Shown in pieces: positions 26,083-34,900 of a DNA stretch of 64,000 nt. The stretch's first letter is position 1. Each line of letters opens with the position of its first letter. Origin of the DNA: Aliiroseovarius pelagivivens (lineage in GTDB: Bacteria > Pseudomonadota > Alphaproteobacteria > Rhodobacterales > Rhodobacteraceae); assembly GCF_900302485.1 (NCBI RefSeq), contig NZ_OMOI01000001.1:2294001-2358000 (forward strand), in the 5' to 3' direction. Both the position numbers and the translations under genes were made by a program. The notes under the pieces were generated by a model, which had not been told where the DNA came from, searched no databases, and worked only from the letters and a program-made list of their open reading frames with translations.

Positions 26083-26798
26083 ACCGATCGAAAGCAAAAC
26101 GCGTGGTCGGCATTCTTGGCGGTATGGGACCAGAAGCGACGATCTTGTTACAACAGCGCGTTCTGGCAACGGTCGAGGCCACAGATGATTCTGATCACCT
26201 GCCGTTGCTGATCGACATGAACCCGCATGTTCCGTCGCGCATCGCCCATTTGATCGAACAAACCGGAGAGGACCCCGGTCCGTGCATTGGCGCGATGGCG
26301 CAACGCCTTGAAGCGGCAGGAGCAACAGCACTGGCCATGCCCTGCAATACGGCCCATCACTATGCGCAAGCCGTGACCTCGGCGGTGTCGATCCCATTTC
26401 TGAACATGGTTGACCTTTCTGTTGTGAAAGCCGCGTCGCGTATGCAACCCGGGCAGAGCATTGGATTTCTTGCCTCTCCGGCCGTGCAATCTGCGGGGGT
26501 TTTCGACGAAGCGCTCAACAAAGCCAGTATGCAGGCCGTCTGGCCCGAAGATGGCCAACGGATGCTTTCGATCATTCGCGAGATCAAAGCAAAGGGTCCG
26601 ACCGCGCAGGCACGCCAAACCCTCGGCGAGGCCGCCCATGAACTTACCACCAAAGGTGCGACGCTCTTGTTTGTCGCCTGTTCTGAATTTTCTCTTATCG
26701 CACGCGATCTGCCGAAAGACTTTCCAATTATCGACACTGTCGACGTATTGGCGGATGCGATCCATGACCATACCACTGCAAACGAGGTACCCCTGTGA
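26079..26798 (+). CDS. aspartate/glutamate-family amino acid racemase (candidate cysteate racemase)
   Basis: A 239-residue PLP-independent racemase. The family start GILGGMGPEATILL is followed by the two catalytic cysteines in MPCNTAHHY (Cys89) and FVACSEFSLI (Cys201). These enzymes invert the alpha carbon of acidic amino acids by two-base chemistry. Cysteate is a sulfonate analogue of aspartate, so inversion of D-cysteate to the L form used by CuyA is chemically reasonable. The gene overlaps its neighbours by four bases on both sides, showing tight coupling. Plain aspartate racemase is the conservative alternative. Confidence 0.83.
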   Translation: MNRSKAKRVVGILGGMGPEATILLQQRVLATVEATDDSDHLPLLIDMNPHVPSRIAHLIEQTGEDPGPCIGAMAQRLEAAGATALAMPCNTAHHYAQAVTSAVSIPFLNMVDLSVVKAASRMQPGQSIGFLASPAVQSAGVFDEALNKASMQAVWPEDGQRMLSIIREIKAKGPTAQARQTLGEAAHELTTKGATLLFVACSEFSLIARDLPKDFPIIDTVDVLADAIHDHTTANEVPL

Positions 26799-28063
26799 CC
26801 GTCACATACTTGAAGAAAGCTGCCCCTCGTCCTGCAACGGAAAACAACGATATCCGCGATATCGTCAGAATAATGTTGACCAACATCGCACGCGACGGCG
26901 AAGAGGCCGTGCGCCGCTATGCCAAGGACCTCGACCGTTGGGAAGGTGACATCGTCCTGTCCGACGCGGACCGCGCCGCCGCTTGCGCCCGGGTGCCAGA
27001 AGATCTGAAGGCGGACATTCAGTTTGCGCACAACAACATACGACGCTTCGCACAAGCACAGCAGGCAACCATTCAGGAATGCGAGATCGAGGTTATTCCG
27101 GGACTGATTGCAGGGCAGAAGCAGATCCCCGTATCCAGTGCAGGGTGTTATGTGCCTGGTGGACGCTACAGCCACATCGCCAGTGCCTTGATGACGATCA
27201 CCACGGCCAAGGTTGCCGGAGTTCCACATATCACCGCCGCTTCGCCGCCGCGCGAAGGCGGCATCCCGGATGCCATTGTTTATGCGATGGATCTGTCTGG
27301 CGCCGATCTGATCCTGAACCTTGGTGGAGTGCAAGGCATTGCCGCAATGGCGCAAGGGCTGTTTGGCGGAAAACCCGCTGATATTCTGGTCGGTCCAGGC
27401 AATTCCTATGTCGCCGAAGCCAAGCGCATGTTGTTTGGTGAAGTTGGCATCGACATGTTCGCCGGGCCGACAGACTCTCTGGTGATCGCCGATCACACCG
27501 CCTCTGTCGAAACCGTGGCCTGGGATCTGGTCAGTCAGGCCGAACATGGTGTCGATAGCCCGGTTTGGCTGATCGCCACCGAGCGCGATTTGGCGAATGG
27601 CGTTCTTGAACGGGTGCACGCGTTGATCGCCGAATTGCCCGAACCCAACGCTTCGGCTGCCCGGACGTCCTGGGAAGACCGGGCCGAAGTTATCCTGTGC
27701 GACACCCGGGAAGAGGCCGCCGCCATCGCTGACCGCTACGCACCCGAGCATCTTCAGGTTCAAGCGGACGATCTTGACTGGTGGCTGAACAAGCTCAGCG
27801 CCTACGGATCCCTGTTCCTAGGTGAAGAAACGACGGTCTCATTCGGCGACAAAACTTCGGGGCCGAACCATGTGCTGCCGACAAGCGGTGCTGCGCGCTA
27901 TACCGGCGGGCTGTCGGTTCACAAATTCACCAAGACGGTGACCTGGCAACGTTGCAACACCGAAGCATCACATGAACTGGCGCAGCGGACGGCCCGTATT
28001 AGCCGCATGGAGGGGATGGAAGGCCACGCCCGTGCCGCCGAGATACGACTGATCGGCGCCTGA
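26795..28063 (+). CDS. HpsN/histidinol-dehydrogenase-like enzyme, second copy
   Basis: A 422-residue histidinol-dehydrogenase-family protein closely resembling the HpsN at 3269-4576. It keeps SQAEHG, YAPEHL, GDKTSGPNHVLPTSG and EGMEGHARA, so the zinc site and the Glu-His catalytic pair are complete. The family converts an alcohol to an acid with two NAD+. It is co-translated with the racemase and lies downstream of CuyA, not with HpsO/HpsP/ComDE. This suggests a different substrate from DHPS. Cysteinolate is an amino alcohol like histidinol, and its oxidation would yield cysteate. DHPS itself remains possible. Confidence 0.82.
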   Translation: MTVTYLKKAAPRPATENNDIRDIVRIMLTNIARDGEEAVRRYAKDLDRWEGDIVLSDADRAAACARVPEDLKADIQFAHNNIRRFAQAQQATIQECEIEVIPGLIAGQKQIPVSSAGCYVPGGRYSHIASALMTITTAKVAGVPHITAASPPREGGIPDAIVYAMDLSGADLILNLGGVQGIAAMAQGLFGGKPADILVGPGNSYVAEAKRMLFGEVGIDMFAGPTDSLVIADHTASVETVAWDLVSQAEHGVDSPVWLIATERDLANGVLERVHALIAELPEPNASAARTSWEDRAEVILCDTREEAAAIADRYAPEHLQVQADDLDWWLNKLSAYGSLFLGEETTVSFGDKTSGPNHVLPTSGAARYTGGLSVHKFTKTVTWQRCNTEASHELAQRTARISRMEGMEGHARAAEIRLIGA

Positions 28064-28476
28064 TTTGACGGCACGGGTCTTGCCTCAGAACATCAAAGAC
28101 CAACCGCCGCCAACCCGTTTCATCAAAGCAAAACCAAGATGATCCAGAGAGCGGTTTTCACATCGTTCCTTCTGCCCTTCATGCAAGCTGCAGCATTCAG
28201 TACCTCGGGGTCGAACCGCTGGCCTCTTGCATGCCATGTGCGAGATACGTTTGTCAGGCCAGTTGAGGTGACGGAAGGGAAGTGGACGAATTTGAACCAA
28301 GTTGTGGATTTCCAGAAAGGGTGGCGATTAGGGCGAATGCGCTTCTCAGCCCAGGCCTTCTTCCGACCAATAGCGCGGCGCTATACTGCCGCCGATCGCG
28401 GTCAGCTCGCCAAATGATGCTCCGGTTGCGTTCATCACCCTGCCCGTCTCAAACCGATTTTTCTGACACGGATCGA
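28064..28476. other. intergenic region at the left end of the tandem elements
   Basis: No gene is recognised in these 413 bases. They contain the leftmost copy of the tRNA-Ala 3' segment (28207-28238) and the flank shared with the copy at 36.9 kb. The bases to the left of the repeat show no trace of the tRNA acceptor end. Confidence 0.6.
28207..28300. repeat. attachment-site-like repeat A (leftmost tRNA-Ala 3' fragment plus element flank)
   Basis: Positions 28207-28238 match the T-arm to anticodon part of the tRNA-Ala(GGC) gene, with one mismatch. The following 62 bases match those right of the copy at 36913-36944. The left flank matches neither other copy. This is what is expected at an attL-type junction between chromosome and element. 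Confidence 0.7.
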
Positions 28477-29466
28477 CTACTCATCAGGCACCCCCATAAG
28501 GTGAAGCAGGTTTTCGGTAATCGTCGTTCTGAAGAAGCGGTAAGGAGCATCAGAGGACATGTGACCTTCAGCCCAGCGGCTGATGGCGTCTTGTGTCTCC
28601 TTGTCCAGAACTCCTGAAGGGTCCGACGAATAGAGTTTCGCGTCTATCAGGGCCTTTTGTATCTGTTCAATTTGCTCGGGCTTCAGTGCCTTTTCGGCAA
28701 TCAAGTTCAGCGAGCCGTTTGCCCAGGAAATCACCAAAACCCGGCTGTCGACTTCAAGGAGTTCCAAAAAGCGCTCACCCTCGCAGACATAACTCCACCC
28801 GTTCAGGGTCCGCTTGTCCCAATCAAGAACTTTGTCGTCTGCGGGGCCAAGCAGGACATCGGCCAGAAGCGGATCCCACATATTCATCGGTGATGCTATG
28901 GTTTCGATTTTCCATTCGTCGCATCCAAGCCCGTCCATCGAAAGGGCGTCGGCGCCCAGACGTATGGTTTTTCCGATCGCTTCAGGTGTCTGAATCTGTG
29001 TCGTTGCGACACCAGCTACCGATCGAATGTCCACAATGACAAATTCACCTGAGGGCGGGGTTAGCGAGGTTGACCCCGTCGTTCTGCAGTCCGGCGGTGG
29101 ACCGCCTCCGCAAATGCACGAGAGGCCCGGTGGACAATAGCAAGCCCCCGAAGAAACGTATGTGCACCCTTCGCGCGCTTCGCACTGCTCAGAAGCAATT
29201 CTCCAAGAATTTGGAAGGGCGAAATGGCCGCTATCATCGAGCACTTCCTGCGCAAATCCAATTTGGCAGGTGTCCCAGGGTGCTTTGCACTGATACGCCT
29301 TTCCAGGCAAATCTTGCGCAAGAATACACTCTGTAGAGGTTAGACAACCGGTTTGACTCAGCGTGGAACAGTCGGTGACCTGTGCCGATGCATTGGTCGA
29401 AAACAAGATCGAAATCGCCAGTAGGCGTGTCACCGAGAATATCGAAAACTTCGCAGGTCGCGTCAA
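28477..29466 (-). CDS. exported cysteine-rich protein with C-terminal peptidoglycan-binding-like repeat
   Basis: A 329-residue protein with a signal peptide ending near NASAQ (residue 29). It has a cysteine-rich region of about 100 residues with at least 14 cysteines, including GACYCPPGLSCICGGG, which suggests disulfides and periplasmic or extracellular location. A middle domain is unrecognised. The C-terminal part (about residues 262-300, QIQKALIDAKLYSSDPSGVLDKETQDAISRW, shown only in part) resembles a PG_binding_1 helix bundle, as in autolysins. It is divergent from the next two genes of element 1. Function unknown. Confidence 0.72.
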   Translation of the reverse strand: MTRPAKFSIFSVTRLLAISILFSTNASAQVTDCSTLSQTGCLTSTECILAQDLPGKAYQCKAPWDTCQIGFAQEVLDDSGHFALPNSWRIASEQCEAREGCTYVSSGACYCPPGLSCICGGGPPPDCRTTGSTSLTPPSGEFVIVDIRSVAGVATTQIQTPEAIGKTIRLGADALSMDGLGCDEWKIETIASPMNMWDPLLADVLLGPADDKVLDWDKRTLNGWSYVCEGERFLELLEVDSRVLVISWANGSLNLIAEKALKPEQIEQIQKALIDAKLYSSDPSGVLDKETQDAISRWAEGHMSSDAPYRFFRTTITENLLHLMGVPDE

Positions 29467-29678
29467 AATAAGAGCCTTCGGGAAGTGTTGTTGATAGTTG
29501 TGACCCTAACGCGTTTTTCGGCCTCGAGCAATTTCCAGTCTCGCCCTTAGCCCCCCGCAACATGTGCAATGCCCCCCTAGCAGTGCCAGTGTAGTGGTGC
29601 TTCGCGCCCCAATTTTGGTGACAATTTCCCCGGCCTCAGCTACTTTTCTTGGATACTTCACTCATTTGGAACGGCGAT

Positions 29679-31889
29679 ATGAAGCTATTTTTCGGCCTGT
29701 TGGTAACCTTTCTAACCACAAGCACGATTGCGCAAGCTCAGTCTGGCCTTGATTTGCTTGGCCGAAAAGTGGGGGCTGTTGTGTTGCCTGCTCCTTCTGT
29801 CGCTCTGGGTGACTTGGGGCGACTAGACAAGTCGTCAGGCGAAGTCGAATGGATGATAGAGCTTACTGCTGCCGATCTGCCGATGGATCTAGGCTTTGGC
29901 TCGTATGTACTTGAAAGAGCGAATGGGGATCGCGAAACGATTGAACTGACCGCAGACGAACCGAAGGCCTATCTAACCGCGGCCTACAAACCGGGACCGT
30001 TCGGGGTTTTCACCAAGGATGAGCAACACTATCGCACCGACGGTTTCGAACTGCGCGCGCCTGACGAAATCTCTTCAATGCTGCTGTCGCGCTGGCCCTA
30101 TTACCACGACGAAGAAGTCATTGCAGTGTCTCGGCCCGGGCTAACCTCCGAAGACAGAGCGGAAGCGCTTGAAGAGCTCCGGCAGATCGCAAATCGCACT
30201 TACAGTGAAATCGTGACGCTCCTGGATGGAAAAAACCTCAAGGAATTAGACCGTGATGTGCGGTCTCATACAATCAGTCTGACGTTGCGGGTTCTGGAGC
30301 CAGCGCTCGATGGATTAGCGGCGATTGGAACGTTGGATGATGCCGAGATGCTTCTCACCAAGGCAGCTTCACTTGAAGAAAAAGGCGTGACCTACGCATG
30401 GAGACCGTTGGCCAAGACCGCCATTGTGATCGAAGCGCGGCTAAACACCCTTGCGACAGGCCGATCGGCCGCCCTGTTCGATCAATACATGAATGGTGCG
30501 GATGGCGATCTGTACCCCTTTGTTGTCAATGAACTCGCCGCGAAAGGGTACCGGCCGGCTTTAGAGGCTCTCTTGTATGCTTTACCAACGGATGACTTCT
30601 CGCCTTCGTTTGATGAATGGGACAAGTCGCGGGCCTTTTCAACATTGCTACGGTTCGGCAGTCCTGACCTTCATGATTTATCTCTGAAAATCGTTGCGGC
30701 TTATCGCGAAGAGAAAATTAGATACCTTGAAGGAAAAGACCGCCAACCTTCTTCTGTTCATGTCCAGCTAGATGACGCAATCGACGAGGCGCTTTTTTAC
30801 GCAGCGACCGGGCAGTCGACATCTCCTCACGCGCTTTCATTTCCAATTCAGGTCAACAGTTACTACCTGATGGAACTCGCTCCGGCACTTCGCGATCCGT
30901 CCGAGCTTCTTGGTTTTTTCCTTAAGAGTGGAAGAGAGTACAACTTTTCTGAGATGACCGAAATGGTCTGTCAGGCGCTGAGTGGCAGGTCTCCGGACCC
31001 TGATCTTCTCGATCGTATCTACAACGAGTTTCTGCAGTATGCGGTTTGGATAGACCACATTCGTCCGAATTGGTGGGCTTCAACAGCTTTGTCGTCGGGA
31101 ATGTCAAATTGCCACCTCGAAGCCGGCGCGTTGGACCTGGTCGAAACCACGCTTTTCAATGGTTCAGAGGTCTTTCCACTTCCTTGGCATTTTGCGTCTC
31201 AAGATCTCGCCATCGCAGCCGAACAGAATTTAAGCTTGGACATTCCCTTCATCTATAGTCGGCTGTTTGATCCAGCGCCGGATCAATGGGTCGATACCGC
31301 GCTCCGCGACGTACAGTCCGAGCCGGGCGTCCAGAACTATCTGGCCTACCGACGGGTCGCCACGACAAGCGGTTACTATGATCCCGGTCCTTATACCGGC
31401 AATGCGATGCGACGCATGTTCATGCAGCCTTTCAAAATCGATGCCGCGGATACATGGCAAGTTTGGGCTTTGGGCCTTGTTGACCTTCGCATTCAAATCG
31501 AACCTGAATCACAGAGCGTTCTGTTCGGAATCTCTGTACAGGCAACCGGGCATACTGAGGGTGAATTGGGGGCAATAATTGCGCGCGATCCTGAAATGAT
31601 TCAGGCAAATGCCGAAGGCGGGGCCATTCAGATGATCAAGAAAGTGGAATTCAGAAATGGGACTGACGCCCATCCGCTTGAGTTCGTCGGCACCCTGTCC
31701 AATGGGATCCACGCATATTCCGGCAAGACTGCAGATATAAGCGCAACGGATGCTGTTCTGGACGTATTCTTCGAAACAAAGGATGTGGATGGCGAGCCAA
31801 CAAATGCCTGGACGATCAGCTTCCCCCTTCATCATTCCCCCTTCGCATTTGAAAGCAGGGTTCGTTTCGGAGAGGTTTCATTTCAGTAG
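29679..31889 (+). CDS. exported 736-residue protein of unknown function
   Basis: The N-terminus MKLFFGLLVTFLTTSTIAQAQ is a clear signal peptide; the ATG at 29679 was chosen for this and for the GGAACGG site. No known domain is recognised. The first 150 residues and the last 150 look beta-rich, and residues around 200-500 appear helical with a possible repeat character. Cysteines are few. The stop at 31889 is 57 bases before the start of the 1,474-residue gene on the same strand, so the two are probably co-transcribed. It may be a partner of that protein. Confidence 0.75.
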   Translation: MKLFFGLLVTFLTTSTIAQAQSGLDLLGRKVGAVVLPAPSVALGDLGRLDKSSGEVEWMIELTAADLPMDLGFGSYVLERANGDRETIELTADEPKAYLTAAYKPGPFGVFTKDEQHYRTDGFELRAPDEISSMLLSRWPYYHDEEVIAVSRPGLTSEDRAEALEELRQIANRTYSEIVTLLDGKNLKELDRDVRSHTISLTLRVLEPALDGLAAIGTLDDAEMLLTKAASLEEKGVTYAWRPLAKTAIVIEARLNTLATGRSAALFDQYMNGADGDLYPFVVNELAAKGYRPALEALLYALPTDDFSPSFDEWDKSRAFSTLLRFGSPDLHDLSLKIVAAYREEKIRYLEGKDRQPSSVHVQLDDAIDEALFYAATGQSTSPHALSFPIQVNSYYLMELAPALRDPSELLGFFLKSGREYNFSEMTEMVCQALSGRSPDPDLLDRIYNEFLQYAVWIDHIRPNWWASTALSSGMSNCHLEAGALDLVETTLFNGSEVFPLPWHFASQDLAIAAEQNLSLDIPFIYSRLFDPAPDQWVDTALRDVQSEPGVQNYLAYRRVATTSGYYDPGPYTGNAMRRMFMQPFKIDAADTWQVWALGLVDLRIQIEPESQSVLFGISVQATGHTEGELGAIIARDPEMIQANAEGGAIQMIKKVEFRNGTDAHPLEFVGTLSNGIHAYSGKTADISATDAVLDVFFETKDVDGEPTNAWTISFPLHHSPFAFESRVRFGEVSFQ

Positions 31890-31946
31890 ATGATCTCGTG
31901 GCAGTGCAAGCTAGGGCATAGCTCAGACTTAGAGAGAGGAAAGCAG

Positions 31947-34900
31947 ATGGGACAAGCATGTGACGCACCACACGAACGTGATCGCCGTTTGGTGTCTCGG
32001 TTGTTCACGTCCGAACGCCACACGCTTGCTACGGCGCTGCTGATATCTCTGATTGGTGCACCTGCCGCATCACAAAACTCACCCGCGCCAGATTGCAACT
32101 TGATCGGTGGCTTTATCGATCTCGGGCCTGCATCGCTAACCTATGTGGTCAACGACGCCAAAGTAAAACCTGGCCTTGCATCTGATAGCAGGACAGCGTC
32201 CATGGAAAACATCGACCTGTCCAATGACTGGACCAATGGCGGACCCGCGGACAACCCATGCAGCGGCGGCGGCATAACGGGAGCGTTGGCATGCAATGTA
32301 ACCGAGCCCATAAAGTCATTGGACGCGGAGCTGATGCCTTTTACGCCCAGTGAACAAGCAGGCGAGCCGGGCTTCCAGACCCTAGAAAAAACGATCGATC
32401 CGAACCGCGACACATCTGACAACGGTCTTGTTCTGCTGGGAAATAGTACCGAAGCCGACAAGGTCGCCGACCCTGAGGCTGAAAGCACTAGGTCCATTGC
32501 AGATGCGAAAGTGACCGCGACCGTACCGCTTCGCAGGCTTCTAAGACCCGGGAACCCTCCAGAGATCCACACAGTTCCTGTTGGTCGCCCGGACTACCAG
32601 TCATCGAAAGCGCTTAGCGCCGCTGATGCCAAACGCGTAGAAGGCACAATGCGAAGCAACCTTGAAGCACTACGCAAATCGCCGCCGTTTCAAGTGACTG
32701 GCCCTGCCCTTTCGCAACTGATGGCGGGGGGGGCAGGATACACGATCCCCCTCAATGTGCGCGGTGAAGATGATACATTCATCGCACCTCCGATTACAGA
32801 TGGCGCCACGCTTCCGCGGGCGTGTATTCCGTTCGTGCAAAAAGCAGATCTGGTTGCACGCACAGCCAATGCATTGCGAGACAAAAAGACCGAGTGCAAT
32901 CGAGTGGCTGCGAAAATCAAAACGCAGGAACGGATAAATGCAAACGGCGGTGTTCTTGATGTCGTCGCCCAGTTTTTCAGAGCGGACGAACATCTCAACA
33001 ATCTGAAGAACGCGAAAGGAACCTGTGATCGCGAGTTGAAAGCGATATCGCGCGCCCATCGCCGCGCGAAAGACGACTATGACGCCGAATTAGACAAGCT
33101 CGCCGGCGCGCAGCACAAGCGCCATATGGACGCGATCAAGTCAGATCCGAAGCTGTTGGCCGCAGAAGAAAAACGCCGTCGCGAAGCGGCAATCGACACA
33201 GCCGCTGCGTGGGTCAAGCAGGATGAGAAAATTCAAAAAGGAATGCTGGCCTATGAAAAGAACCTCAAGAGATACGACGACGAGATAGCCGCGCTTCAGG
33301 CGGGTGACGATCCCGACAAAGCCGACAAAATCGCCAAACTGAAAGAAGACCGCGATCGGTATCTTTATGCGTATGATACCTGGCTCGAGCGTATGGTCGC
33401 GATCAAGCATAACCGCTGGAAAGACCACAACCGCGCTTTTGAACAGAACCGCAAGGATGGCATTGGTCCGACAAATGAGGGCGAGCTGGACGACCAGATT
33501 ATCGCCGCAGGCGGAGATCCTGATGAGGTGATTAGGGCCAGATTTCCGGATCAACAATTCGCCCGCGAGCCTCAGGAAGCACAAAACCAAAGCCAAGCTG
33601 AAAAAGATGCGCGCACTTTAAGTGGCAACATCGCCAAAGAGCCTTCGCTTGGCGAGATAGCTGGTGAAGCTTTCACTGACGTCCTCACAATGTCAGACGA
33701 AGAGCAGCTTGAGAACATAATCAAATACGGCCCATCCGCCGCCAAAGGCATTGGCCAAGCGGTCGAGGAAGGGCTGCGCGGCGCATATGACATCGGCAAA
33801 GGAGCCATTGACCTCAATGCCGAATTCTACGGGTTTGATGGGTTCGAGGGCGATACAACCGAAAAGATTTCCAGGTTTGGAGACAAGATCGAGGATTTGG
33901 GAACACGTGGCGCCGATGATCGACTGAACGAGCGGGGCTATTTCGAAAACTTCAATGAAAACCTAGAGAAACTCTCTGAAACCGGAAGCGATCAACTGGG
34001 GCGCAAATTCGAAAACCTTGCCGGTCAAGGTGAACGCGGCATGCGCGAAGCGACGCGACTTGGCGCCAAAGGAGGCACGATGATCGTGGGCGGTGAGGCA
34101 GTCGTTATCCAAGGCCTCGCCCGTGCGGGTCAAGCCGCGCGAGGGCTAGGGGTGCTCGACAAAGCCGGTGATGCAACCCGCGCTGCCGACACAGTTGGTG
34201 ATCTTGCGCGACAGGGAAACACCGCTGCTGATGCTGCGCGACTGTCAGAGACTACCGGTGACCTCGGGCGCACTGCAAGCAGCGCATCTGATGAAGTTGG
34301 TACTGCCGGTCGGCTTTTGGATGACGGGGCCGATGCAAGTGGTGATGCGCTCAAGACGACAACCAATCCGGATCAAGGCATCGTTTCCGTCGACGCAACG
34401 CAGCCCCCGCCCTTGGACCCATCCAAAACGACCACCCATGTTCCTCCAACATCTGGCGCCAGCCCGTTGCCTCCGGGCGAACCACCAAAGTTTAGAACAG
34501 CATCGCCATCACGTCAGGCTCAGGACGCACTGGAAGCTGCAGGCGTCGACCCGCATTTGGCGCGCGTTTTCGGTTCACGTGCTGCTGCGCGCGACAAGGA
34601 TGCAGCAATCGCCGCTGGCGCTTTTGAATCGGGGGTCAATCCCGCAAAGCTCTATGAAAACGGGGCGATCAACCAAGAAGGTCTGCGCAAGGGGCTCAAC
34701 AACTATTTCGCAGAAATGGGCGTGCCTCCGGAAAACCGGGCCGCCGCCATCGATCGCTACATGAATCAGCCACCGCCCAGCGCGGCCACCGCCTCCCCTA
34801 CGCCCCCCCGTGCGCCCGATGCTGGCGGTGCACAAGCGAATGCCCTCGCGTCTGAAGCGCCCATGAACCCGGCGGAGCTCGCCACGCAACCGCGACAGCG

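Noticed and set aside
28207..28238. A second tRNA-Ala gene at 28.2 kb or at 36.9 kb
   Set aside because: Both copies stop in the anticodon region; the D arm and 5' acceptor strand are missing, so neither can fold as a tRNA.
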